Below are positions 27,409 to 34,795 of a DNA stretch of 64,000 bases, piece after piece. A model generated the notes under the pieces. It worked only from the letters and a program-made list of their open reading frames with translations. It was not told where the DNA came from and made no database searches. Position numbers and translations under genes: made by a program. How positions within the stretch are numbered: the stretch's first letter is position 1; each line of letters opens with the position of its first letter. The DNA comes from GWE2-42-39 sp034003625. Its GTDB lineage: Bacteria; Bacteroidota; Bacteroidia; Bacteroidales; Prolixibacteraceae. Location: positions 1 through 64,000 of the forward strand of contig JAVEYG010000020.1 of the NCBI GenBank assembly GCA_034003625.1, in the 5' to 3' direction.

Positions 27409-27439
27409 TAACCATGTATAAGCTTGTTTAATATGGTTA
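27409..27439 (+). promoter_or_regulatory. inverted repeat before the methyltransferase, candidate operator
   Basis: TAACCAT (27409-27415) and ATGGTTA (27433-27439) are perfect inverse copies 17 bases apart, ending six bases before the methyltransferase ATG in the 86-bp divergent gap. The methyltransferase carries an N-terminal MerR-like DNA-binding domain, so autoregulation here is plausible. Confidence 0.45.
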
Positions 27440-27445
27440 TTAAAA

Positions 27446-28678
27446 ATGAAAGAATATTATAGCCTCTCGGAAGTAGCAGATTTATTATCAGTAAGTAAGG
27501 AAACCCTTCGCCGATGGGATCGTAACGGGAAACTTTCCGCTGTTCGAGAACCGATGAACAATTACAGGGTTTACAAAAAAGACCAGCTGAAAATATTTGA
27601 TGAACTGGATTTTCTATTTCACACAGAGGAAAATACAAATTTTGTAAAGCCTGTAAAAGACTTTAATGCAATTGAGTTGTTTGCAGGCGCTGGCGGTCTC
27701 GCTGTTGGACTAGAACAAGCAGGGATAAAATGTCTTGCACTTAACGAAATTGACCACTGGGCTGCTGAAACTTTAAGAAAAAACCGCCCGGATTGGAACG
27801 TTATTGAAGATGACGTAAAAAATGTATCGTTTAGGGCATTTAAAGGGAAGGTTGATATTGTAACAGGGGGATTTCCTTGCCAGGCTTTTAGTTATGCGGG
27901 CAAAAAACTGGGTTTAAACGATGCGAGAGGTACGCTTTTTTATGAATTTGCAAGGGTTGTTCAGGAAACAATGCCTCTAATTTGCATCGGAGAGAATGTA
28001 AGAGGATTATTAAAGCATGAAGATGGCAAAACAATTCAAGGGATGATTTCTATTCTTGATGAAATCGGTTACACAGTACTTTCTCCAAGATTACTAAAAG
28101 CGATCTTTTACAAGGTACCTCAAAAAAGGGAAAGAATTTTAATTGTTGGGATTAGAAAAGACATTAACCCTAAATATTTTGAATTTCCTAAACCGTACAA
28201 AAAAATATATAATCTGAAAGACGCCCTAAAAAAAGGGGAATTATATAAAACAGATGTTCCGGTTTCTGAAGGACAGAAATATCCTAAGTCAAAAAAAGAA
28301 GTTTTGGATTTAGTTCCGGAAGGAGGATATTGGCGTGATTTGCCAGTCAATGTTCAGAAATCGTTCATGGGCGCCAGTTTTTATTTAGGTGGGGGCAAAA
28401 CAGGTATGGCCAGGCGGATGAGTTGGAATGAACCAAGCCTTACCCTTACTTGCAGCCCTGCCCAAAAACAAACAGAGAGGTGTCATCCAGAAGAAACCAG
28501 GCCATTTACAGTAAGGGAATATGCCCGGATTCAAACTTTTCCTGATGATTGGAAATTTACAGGCTCGGTTTCCCAGCAGTACAAACAAATAGGAAATGCA
28601 GTTCCTGTTAATATGGCCAGAGAAATTGGGTATTCTATTGTCCGCTTTCTAAATAATGTCAGCATCAATAATCTCTGA
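27446..28678 (+). CDS. DNA (cytosine-5) methyltransferase with N-terminal MerR-like HTH
   Basis: The modification enzyme of a type II system. Its 410 residues have two parts. Residues 1-60 form a MerR/excisionase-type winged helix (YYSLSEVADLLSVSKETLRR ... NNYRVYKKDQL). From about 68 on is a full C5 methyltransferase: motif I ELFAGAGGLAVG, motif IV with the catalytic Cys in GGFPCQAFSYAG, motif VI ENVRGLL, motif VIII QKRERILIVGIR, a target-recognition region, and motif X QIGNAVPVNMAREI. The target site is not readable, though the partner nuclease suggests an RGGNCCY-like class. The last 30 bases overlap the convergent endonuclease gene. Confidence 0.96.
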   Translation: MKEYYSLSEVADLLSVSKETLRRWDRNGKLSAVREPMNNYRVYKKDQLKIFDELDFLFHTEENTNFVKPVKDFNAIELFAGAGGLAVGLEQAGIKCLALNEIDHWAAETLRKNRPDWNVIEDDVKNVSFRAFKGKVDIVTGGFPCQAFSYAGKKLGLNDARGTLFYEFARVVQETMPLICIGENVRGLLKHEDGKTIQGMISILDEIGYTVLSPRLLKAIFYKVPQKRERILIVGIRKDINPKYFEFPKPYKKIYNLKDALKKGELYKTDVPVSEGQKYPKSKKEVLDLVPEGGYWRDLPVNVQKSFMGASFYLGGGKTGMARRMSWNEPSLTLTCSPAQKQTERCHPEETRPFTVREYARIQTFPDDWKFTGSVSQQYKQIGNAVPVNMAREIGYSIVRFLNNVSINNL

Positions 28679-29353
28679 TAGGAGTTTTTGATATGCTTCC
28701 TGAAAAGCATTCGACCCGGGCATGTCCTGTATAAGTAAATCAATTGCTGTAACCAGATTGGCATAAAATGAATTATAGCCGGTTATTCTGTGCCAGAATT
28801 CAGGCCCAATAAATACCGGATATCTTTGATTAATTTTTAAATAATGCCCACTGAGCTGCGCCGGGACACCATAGATGATCCCAACAACTAAATCATTGTT
28901 GCTGAAATTTCTAAAATTATTTGTCCTTGCTAAATTCGCTACGGTATCAAATTCCTGTAACATCGGGTTAACGTCTTTTGAATTAATTGTATTGGGGCCA
29001 GATTTAAGTTGGCAATATTTTCTTCTATTATCAATCTTGTCAATGTATTCAATATCCATTCCTGGAATTAATGATCCGGAAACCAACCCGAGATCAACTA
29101 ACATTTTTTGAAACTTTGAGCCAAAAGCGCCTGTTATTGATGTCCCTAATGCCCGTGGGTAAAACAATGCTTTTGCAATCCCCTCGGCAGTAATTCCATT
29201 CTCAACCAATTGAGACAAATATTTCACCAATATTGGATTAATCTGATATTCTGATAATCTGGAATGTTTCTTTAATAGATTAGCCTGATGTTTTTCTAGT
29301 ATTTCATTTGTAAAATATTCGCACATTACGTTGATTAGTTGAGCCTCGTTCAT
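28649..29353 (-). CDS. type II restriction endonuclease, EcoO109I/PmeII-like
   Basis: A 234-residue nuclease that I relate to EcoO109I from the spacing of LVVGIIYGVPA and PVFIGPEFWHRITG near the C terminus, which match that enzyme's corresponding segments in character. The probable PD-(D/E)xK site is GMDIEYIDKI (acidic residue) followed by KYCQLKSGPN, with QLK supplying the catalytic Lys. The N-terminal half is helical. It converges on and overlaps the methyltransferase, the usual partner arrangement. The EcoO109I assignment is from memory and needs a profile search; being a restriction enzyme is well supported by context. Confidence 0.82.
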   Translation of the reverse strand: MNEAQLINVMCEYFTNEILEKHQANLLKKHSRLSEYQINPILVKYLSQLVENGITAEGIAKALFYPRALGTSITGAFGSKFQKMLVDLGLVSGSLIPGMDIEYIDKIDNRRKYCQLKSGPNTINSKDVNPMLQEFDTVANLARTNNFRNFSNNDLVVGIIYGVPAQLSGHYLKINQRYPVFIGPEFWHRITGYNSFYANLVTAIDLLIQDMPGSNAFQEAYQKLLSEIIDADII

Positions 29354-29432
29354 TTGATGAAATTTAAGATTGGAGTATAAATTTAAAAATCATATTGTAA
29401 TTTCATCCTATATTTTCTTTTATTTTCCAGTC

Positions 29433-29476
29433 CCGGCCCGACCATGACCACGTGATGGATGTTGTGGTGGTATTGA
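29433..29476 (+). repeat. right copy of the 45-bp direct repeat flanking the R-M island
   Basis: It matches 26787-26831 with a single-base deletion (GACCACG for GACCAACG). It continues in the kinase frame as ACA GAA AGA ATT TAG, which looks like the pre-insertion end of the glycerate kinase gene. Confidence 0.97.
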
Positions 29477-29511
29477 CAGAAAGAATTTAGAGAATTGCAG
29501 GAGATAACGGA

Positions 29512-29548
29512 AAAACCGCCTGAAAGATGAATCTTCAGACGGTTTTTT
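29512..29548 (+). terminator. original terminator of the permease-glycerate kinase operon
   Basis: AAAACCG-CTGAA (29512-29524) pairs with TTCAG-CGGTTTT (29534-29546) around one mismatch, followed by T residues. It lies 22 bases after the vestigial kinase stop codon (29488-29490), so the island has separated the operon from it by 2.6 kb. Confidence 0.8.
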
Positions 29549-29550
29549 CT

Positions 29551-29737
29551 TTGCAGTGTGTATTAAATCACAAAATGTTATCCCTGGATCTCATGTTGTG
29601 TTGCTTCCCCATTTGTACCCGGTTATGCATCATTTTTCCTTTACTGATATCCATTTAAGAAGCTGCTCGTCGGTTAATTGTGCCCGCATTTCAATACGAT
29701 TGTCCTAAATGCAAAAGGTTTAAATACCTTGAAAATA
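29551..29737. other. intergenic stretch between two terminators
   Basis: Together with the remnant at 29354-29550 this makes a 450-base region without an intact gene. I see no RNA gene here. A short minus-strand frame ending at 29630 is too small to call. Confidence 0.5.
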
Positions 29738-29768
29738 TTTATCCGATGATTTTGAGTCATCGGATAAA
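29738..29768 (-). terminator. terminator of cysK
   Basis: TTTATCCGATGA (29738-29749) and TCATCGGATAAA (29757-29768) form a perfect 12-pair stem with a seven-base loop, 35 bases past the cysK stop. The following minus-strand sequence is only moderately T-rich (ATATTTTC). Confidence 0.7.
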
Positions 29769-29803
29769 TAAGGCCCCGGCAGATGAATAAAGAACGGGAT
29801 TTT

Positions 29804-30715
29804 TCAGAACAGGCCTTCGATCGACAGATAGCGTTCGCCGGTGTCGTAGGTAAAGGTGAGGATTTTGGAGCCTTTGGGCAATTCGTTTATTTTTTTTGCC
29901 ACGGCAGCCAGCGATGCCCCGGAGGAGATTCCCACTAACAGTCCTTCTTCTTTTGCCGCCCGCTGTGCATAGCCAAATGCTTCGTCCTTCGATACCTGAA
30001 TGGTTCCGTCAAGCAAGGATGTATGCAGGTTTTCAGGAATAAAACCGGCGCCAATGCCCTGGATCGGGTGGGGGCCTGGAGCGCCTCCGCTAATCACCGG
30101 CGATAATTCCGGTTCCACGGCAAAAACTTTCAGGTTGGGGTATTTTGCTTTCAGTTTTTCGCTTACCCCGGTAATGTGGCCGCCTGTTCCAACGCCGGTA
30201 ATCAGGTAGTCGAACCCTTCGGGGAAGTCGTTGATGATTTCCTGTGCCGTATTTTCCCGGTGCGCATCGATGTTTGCCGGATTGTCGAACTGGGAAGGGA
30301 TCCATCCCCCGGGAGTTTCTGCGGCAATTTCCAGCGCTTTCTGGATAGCCCCTTTCATTCCCTTTTCCTTCGGTGTTAAAACCAATTCAGCGCCATACGC
30401 TGTGAGTATCCTGCGGCGCTCAATACTCATCGACTCGGGCATCACTAATATCAGTTTGTATTTTTTTACGGCTGCCACTAAGGCAAGGCCAATTCCTGTA
30501 TTTCCTGAAGTGGGTTCAATCAAAACGCTTTCAGGGGTCAGGATACCTGCCGCTTCAGCCGCCTCTACCATCGAAAGGGCAATGCGGTCTTTGATGCTTC
30601 CGCCCGGGTTGGTCTTTTCAATTTTGGCATACACTTCATATCCTTCAGGATACAAGTTGTTAATCCGCACCAGCGGACTGTTCCCGATTGTTTCGAGAAT
30701 GTTGTTCACTTTCAT
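29804..30715 (-). CDS. cysK: cysteine synthase A (O-acetylserine sulfhydrylase)
   Basis: Makes cysteine from O-acetylserine and sulfide with PLP. The 303-residue protein has the PLP Lys in PGGSIKDRIA, the substrate loop PTSGNTGIG, the phosphate-binding GVGTGGHITG and the C-terminal GISSGAS. It is transcribed alone, between its own terminator and a long leader (30716-30940). The leader encodes a Cys-rich peptide and ends in a terminator hairpin, so expression is probably set by Cys-tRNA supply through attenuation. Confidence 0.97.
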   Translation of the reverse strand: MKVNNILETIGNSPLVRINNLYPEGYEVYAKIEKTNPGGSIKDRIALSMVEAAEAAGILTPESVLIEPTSGNTGIGLALVAAVKKYKLILVMPESMSIERRRILTAYGAELVLTPKEKGMKGAIQKALEIAAETPGGWIPSQFDNPANIDAHRENTAQEIINDFPEGFDYLITGVGTGGHITGVSEKLKAKYPNLKVFAVEPELSPVISGGAPGPHPIQGIGAGFIPENLHTSLLDGTIQVSKDEAFGYAQRAAKEEGLLVGISSGASLAAVAKKINELPKGSKILTFTYDTGERYLSIEGLF

Positions 30716-30784
30716 GTGTTTCTTTTTTAGAGGTTCTTATAATCTTGTATCAATATAAATTTCAATTGGCTTTTGCTCAGGGTA

Positions 30785-30821
30785 AAACAAAAAAGCCCCC
30801 CTGGATTTCAGGAAGGCCTTT
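30785..30821 (-). terminator. attenuator hairpin in the cysK leader
   Basis: On the minus strand AAAGGCCTTCCTG (30821-30809) pairs with CAGGGGGGCTTTT (30803-30791) through 13 pairs including three G-U, with a five-base loop and then TTTTTTG. It lies between the Cys-rich leader peptide and cysK, 70 bases before the cysK start. Its 5' arm contains CTTCCTG (30815-30809), the exact complement of CAGGAAG (30878-30872) inside the leader peptide gene, so an anti-terminator can form instead. Confidence 0.85.
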
Positions 30822-30852
30822 GTTAATCTCTGATAAATACGATTTTTCTTGA

Positions 30853-30933
30853 TCAGGTACAACGAAAACAACTTCCTGTGGAACGATTTCCACAGCAACA
30901 TATAAGCATGTATGTAAAAGCGTTGTTTTTCAT
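30853..30933 (-). CDS. Cys-rich leader peptide of the cysK attenuator
   Basis: A 26-codon frame, MKNNAFTYMLICCCG followed by NRSTGSCFRCT and TGA. Five of the 26 codons are Cys (positions 12, 13, 14, 22, 25), three of them in a row. The hairpin TGTGGAA (30894-30888) with TTCCACA (30883-30877) begins within the triple-Cys codons. Its 3' arm overlaps CAGGAAG, which can pair with the terminator's 5' arm. A ribosome stalled at codons 12-14 for lack of Cys-tRNA would break the first hairpin and free the anti-terminator, switching cysK on. There is no Shine-Dalgarno sequence. It is too short for ordinary gene calling. Confidence 0.8.
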   Translation of the reverse strand: MKNNAFTYMLICCCGNRSTGSCFRCT

Positions 30934-30939
30934 TGGGTG

Positions 30940-30972
30940 CAATGATACAAAAAAAATATAGAAAAATACAAA
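30940..30972 (-). promoter_or_regulatory. cysK leader promoter
   Basis: On the minus strand TTTG (30972-30969), a 21-base spacer, then TATCATTG (30947-30940), one mismatch from TAnnTTTG. The predicted start point lies within a few bases of the leader-peptide ATG at 30933, so the leader mRNA may be leaderless. Confidence 0.55.
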
Positions 30973-31004
30973 TTAGTCTGTTATTTTTTTCTGAAAGGAT
31001 AAAA

Positions 31005-32354
31005 TTAACTTCGGTACCGGAGCCATTTCACCAATTCTTTCAGGTTTACTTTTTTCCCGTACATTAAAATTCCGGTACGGTAGATCCTGGCAGCCATCCA
31101 AATGGAGCCAATAATAGCAATAACCAGTAAAAACATCGACAGAGCAAGTTCCCACCAGGGGATGCCATAGGGGATACGGGCCAACATGATAATCGGCGAA
31201 GTGAACGGGATCATCGAGGTCCAGAATGCCAGCGGGCCTTCGGGATTTTTGGCAATAGGGAACAGCAGCATAATGGATAAAATGAGCGGTAATATGACCG
31301 GAAATACCAGTTGCTGTGAATCTTCTTCACTGTCGACTGCTGACCCGACGGCTGCCAGCAATGAACTGTACAGCAGGTAACCTCCCAAAAAATAGAAAAC
31401 GAATGAAAAAAGGATCGTGGCGACAGGCAGGTTCCCGGCCATTTCCATGATTTCCCGATATTGGTTTGCTTCGCCGGAAACGGCTATTTGTGCAGTATTT
31501 CCCATTATGCCAGGGTTCATCAGGTTTTGGGCTTGTTGTACCTGTTCTACGTTCCCGGCCCCAAAAAACATTCCTATTCCGGTAATGACAACGGCCCCGA
31601 GAACAATCCAAATGGCAATCTGGGTAAGCCCGACCAACGCAATGCCTATAATCTTACCGAACATCAGTTGTACTGGTTTTACCGAGGAAATGATGACTTC
31701 GACTACCCGGCTCGATTTTTCTTCCATCACGCCGCGCATGACCATCATTCCATACATGAACATGAACATGTAGATCAGGAACCCCATAATGTACCCCATT
31801 GCCCCGACAAGGACCGAGGAATTTTCTTTGGCTTTCCCCGTTTCTTCGATTTTCAGGGTTGAAAGTTTTATGTCTGTTCGGGCCGTCGCCAGTTTTTTCT
31901 CTAAGTCGGGAACTCCTGTTTCTTCAATGATCTTATTGCGTTTGTCTCGTTCAATAATATCCTCAATCCGGTTTTCGAGAAAGTTGGAAACGTCAAAAGT
32001 AACCTGCTTTTCGGAAAAAAGCTGGGCACGGTTACTTGCAAGGATGTTGGCGGGGATGTACAACAGAGCATAATATGGAGTGTCCTTCAGCTTGTTTTTT
32101 ATTTGTTGGTATTCCTCTGACGGTACAAAAATTAGTTTTGTATGTTCGTTTCCTTTTAATTGGTCGAGAAACAGGCTCGATTCGTCGTACACGGCAATGA
32201 CCCGTTCTTTTTTGTCTTCGCTCATTCCTATGTAGGTCGGAATAATGAAGATTGCTGCCATAAAAACAGGCATCAACAGGGTCATCAGGATGAACGATTT
32301 CTTTTTGACCCGGGTCAGATATTCGCGTTTCAGTATTAAAATCGCTTTGTTCAT
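31005..32354 (-). CDS. ABC-2 exporter permease (NatB-like)
   Basis: The membrane subunit of an ABC exporter. The 449-residue protein has one membrane segment at about 20-42, a long extracytoplasmic region (about 45-190) and a C-terminal block of five or six segments (GYIMGFLIYMFMFMYGMMVM onward), the layout of NatB/ABC-2 proteins. SSRVVEVIISSVKP is a conserved loop of this family. It follows its ATPase gene after nine bases. The substrate is unknown; NatAB-type pumps have been linked to sodium or toxic compounds. Confidence 0.9.
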   Translation of the reverse strand: MNKAILILKREYLTRVKKKSFILMTLLMPVFMAAIFIIPTYIGMSEDKKERVIAVYDESSLFLDQLKGNEHTKLIFVPSEEYQQIKNKLKDTPYYALLYIPANILASNRAQLFSEKQVTFDVSNFLENRIEDIIERDKRNKIIEETGVPDLEKKLATARTDIKLSTLKIEETGKAKENSSVLVGAMGYIMGFLIYMFMFMYGMMVMRGVMEEKSSRVVEVIISSVKPVQLMFGKIIGIALVGLTQIAIWIVLGAVVITGIGMFFGAGNVEQVQQAQNLMNPGIMGNTAQIAVSGEANQYREIMEMAGNLPVATILFSFVFYFLGGYLLYSSLLAAVGSAVDSEEDSQQLVFPVILPLILSIMLLFPIAKNPEGPLAFWTSMIPFTSPIIMLARIPYGIPWWELALSMFLLVIAIIGSIWMAARIYRTGILMYGKKVNLKELVKWLRYRS

Positions 32355-32363
32355 AGTGGTGGT

Positions 32364-33287
32364 TTATTTTTGATTTGCCTCTTCAACTACTTTGATGAAT
32401 ACCTCGTTCATGCTTGGAATCAGTTCCTGGAAGGAAACGATCTCGATTTGCTGCATCAGTTTTTGCAGCAGTTCATTGTTCGATTTACCATTCAGGTGCT
32501 GTACTTTCAGGATGTTGCTTTGTTCTTCCTGCCGGTGTTCAATAATCCTGAAATCGTTTCCCAAAAGCCGTGTAAAGTCGTTGTCATTTCCTTTGTACTG
32601 AATTTCAAATTCATGGTTTTTGTACTGTTCTTTCAATTCCCGGATTGGGCCGTCCACAATTTTTTTCGATTGATTGACTAACGAAATATGATCGCATAGT
32701 TCTTCTACTGAAGCCATATTGTGGGTCGAGAAAATAATGGTTGCCCCTTCGTTGCGAAGGTTTAGTATTTCCTGTTTGAGCAGGTTTGCATTAATGGGGT
32801 CGAAACCGCTGAAAGGTTCGTCAAAGATCAGCAGCCGGGGTTTATGCACTACCGTGGTGATGAACTGGACTTTTTGCTGCATTCCTTTTGACAGTTCTTC
32901 CACTTTTTTGTTCCACCAGGCCTGTATGCCGAATTTCTCGAACCAGGTCTTCAGGTTTTTCAGTGCATCGTGTCGTGAGAGTCCCTTCAGCTGGGCAAAA
33001 TACAGCGCTTGTTCGCCGACTTTCATTTTTTTGTACAGGCCGCGTTCTTCCGGAAGATAGCCAATTTGGTGGATATCGTCGGGCCGCATGGGGCGCCCTT
33101 CAAAAAAGAGCTTTCCTTCATCGGGCGCCGTAATCTGGTTAATGATGCGGATCATGGTGGTTTTTCCGGCCCCGTTAGGGCCCAGCAAACCGTGAACCTG
33201 ACCTTCTTTAACCGAAATACTCACCTTGTCGAGTGCACGGTGGGCTGCATAGTCTTTTATAATATCCCGGGCTTGGAAAAGTATCAT
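32364..33287 (-). CDS. ABC exporter ATP-binding protein (NatA-like)
   Basis: The ATPase of the exporter with the downstream permease. It has 307 residues: Walker A GPNGAGKTT at about 37-45, a Q-loop near IGYLPEERGLY, the signature LSKGMQQK, Walker B RLLIFDEPFSG and the switch His in FSTHNM. A C-terminal domain of about 85 residues (DUF4162-like) follows, typical of NatA/drug-exporter ATPases. It starts the two-gene operon; the 120-base gap before it must hold the promoter. Confidence 0.94.
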   Translation of the reverse strand: MILFQARDIIKDYAAHRALDKVSISVKEGQVHGLLGPNGAGKTTMIRIINQITAPDEGKLFFEGRPMRPDDIHQIGYLPEERGLYKKMKVGEQALYFAQLKGLSRHDALKNLKTWFEKFGIQAWWNKKVEELSKGMQQKVQFITTVVHKPRLLIFDEPFSGFDPINANLLKQEILNLRNEGATIIFSTHNMASVEELCDHISLVNQSKKIVDGPIRELKEQYKNHEFEIQYKGNDNDFTRLLGNDFRIIEHRQEEQSNILKVQHLNGKSNNELLQKLMQQIEIVSFQELIPSMNEVFIKVVEEANQK

Positions 33288-33407
33288 AAGGCAATAAATT
33301 TATTTTACAGATTTAGTTCGTCCGCAAAGCTATTTGTTACAAATTTCAGGAAAAAAGAAATACGGTAAAAGCCGGATTTCAGACTGTAAACAGGGAATAG
33401 ATTCCGG

Positions 33408-33953
33408 TCAGCTATTGGGAGGGGTATGGAAAAAACTGAAATGGACGCTCCCGTACCGGCGCAATTCCCTGAATTGGGGAAGTTTTGAAAAATCATAATT
33501 CCCCGAATGTTCAAGGATGAACAAACCACCTTTCCGTAGTAGGCCGTTCCGGAATACCAGACCGGGAACCTCAGCAAAATTTTGCATATCGTACGGCGGG
33601 TCGGCAAATATAAGGTCGTATTGTTCCTTAAAATGTGCGGCAAAAACAAAGGCGTTGGTTTTTACGAGCCGGATGTTTGTTTCGTTAAGTTTGGCAATGG
33701 TTTCTTTTATAAAATTGCAATGGTTGAAATTGATCTCCACGGCGGTAATGTCGGTACAGCCGCGTGAGGCGAACTCGAAACTGATGCTTCCTGTGCCGGC
33801 AAACAGGTCGAGTACCTTAATTTTTTCAAAGTCGATTAAATTCTGAAGAATGTTGAAAAGGCTTTCCTTGGCCATGTCGGTAGTGGGCCTTGCCTTAAAA
33901 TTTTTTCCCGGAGTGAAATGCCGTCCTTTGTATTTCCCGCCTACAATACGCAT
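33408..33953 (-). CDS. rsmD: 16S rRNA (guanine-966-N2)-methyltransferase RsmD
   Basis: Methylates G966 of 16S rRNA in the small subunit. The 181-residue protein starts MRIVGGKYKGRHF, the family signature, and has RPTTDMAKESLFNIL, the SAM motif VLDLFAGTGSISFE and the catalytic FADPPYDM. Its first 13 bases overlap the end of the DUF3822 gene, so the two are translated from one transcript, a pairing usual in Bacteroidota. Confidence 0.96.
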   Translation of the reverse strand: MRIVGGKYKGRHFTPGKNFKARPTTDMAKESLFNILQNLIDFEKIKVLDLFAGTGSISFEFASRGCTDITAVEINFNHCNFIKETIAKLNETNIRLVKTNAFVFAAHFKEQYDLIFADPPYDMQNFAEVPGLVFRNGLLRKGGLFILEHSGNYDFSKLPQFRELRRYGSVHFSFFHTPPNS

Positions 33954-34786
33954 TTGTACGAATTAAATAATCCGGCAAAGTAGTGTCCCGGCGTTTTTTC
34001 AAATGTATAACTGTAATGAAAATCCTGGTCCGGTTTAAGCATGCGTACATGAAGCAGGTACTTTTTTAATTGCCGTATATAATCTGAATCACCGGCAACC
34101 ATACCCCCAACCAGAACTTCATCCTTTTCGGCATCAAAGCTCAGATTTTTACAAATGTGGAGGGTGTGATATAAAAAGTCGTTTTCTGTTTTATAAAAGA
34201 AACTGTTGAAAAGCCGGATGCTTTTTTCAAGAAGAATAATATGAAAATATTTTTTATTGAAGTACAGTACTGCAGTTTTCGCTGCTTTTCCTTTTTGTTG
34301 CATAACCGCATTCAGTAATGGATAAGCACTGTGAAAAAAGTGGTATTCAGGATATTTTGAATCGAGGAAAGCCCGAAGTTCCTGCGGGTATGAGAAAACA
34401 ATGTCGTGTGAAAAACTTTTGACATGACAGGCCGCTATTTCCTCATTTCTTTCTGTGGGCTGGTTCAAACTGATAATTTGCTGTAATTCGCCCCCGGTTG
34501 AAAAGGAAGAAGGAATAATGGTTGCTTTCAGGTCATTATAGCCGATGGCAACCGATTTGAATTGCTTGTTCAGGACTTCTTCCCTATCGTATATTTCCCT
34601 GATTTTTCCTGTTAAGAACTGGCTTTTCTTTACTGCCAGGGGAAAATGTTGCAGCAGCACATATTTTTTTTGTATGGTATCGAGGATACAAAAAGAAAAT
34701 CCATCCAGACCAATCTGGATGGATAGATGATATTCTAAGATGAAATTTAAATCAAATGTTTCGTCTACGTACGAAATTTCATGCAT
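33941..34786 (-). CDS. DUF3822 family protein
   Basis: A 281-residue Bacteroidota protein of unknown function, recognised by its actin/FtsA-like opening (LSIQIGLDGFSFCILD), its middle KATIIPSSF, and its position directly before rsmD with an overlapping end. The fold may be a degenerate actin-like ATPase, but no clear phosphate motifs are visible. There is no signal peptide or membrane segment. It follows a small membrane-anchored protein gene by nine bases. Confidence 0.8.
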   Translation of the reverse strand: MHEISYVDETFDLNFILEYHLSIQIGLDGFSFCILDTIQKKYVLLQHFPLAVKKSQFLTGKIREIYDREEVLNKQFKSVAIGYNDLKATIIPSSFSTGGELQQIISLNQPTERNEEIAACHVKSFSHDIVFSYPQELRAFLDSKYPEYHFFHSAYPLLNAVMQQKGKAAKTAVLYFNKKYFHIILLEKSIRLFNSFFYKTENDFLYHTLHICKNLSFDAEKDEVLVGGMVAGDSDYIRQLKKYLLHVRMLKPDQDFHYSYTFEKTPGHYFAGLFNSYKCVL

Positions 34787-34795
34787 AGTCCTGAT

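Larger units (their letters stand above)
26832..29432. mobile_element. restriction-modification island inserted with a long target duplication
   Basis: About 2.6 kb holding a Vsr-like nuclease (-), a C5 methyltransferase (+) and a restriction endonuclease (-), bounded exactly by a 44/45-base direct repeat of the glycerate kinase 3' end. The inside is visibly more AT-rich than the neighbouring genes. There is no integrase or transposase. The inner ends share a weak inverted similarity (TGGAGAAAATA on the left; TATTTTCCA on the right). Right of the second repeat the old stop codon and terminator of the kinase gene remain. Confidence 0.85.

Noticed and set aside
29630..29704. Short minus-strand frame reading RIEMRAQLTDEQLLKW
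   Set aside because: It faintly recalls the end of a periplasmic Spy-like protein, but is under 25 codons with no start context; it could be a vestige or chance.
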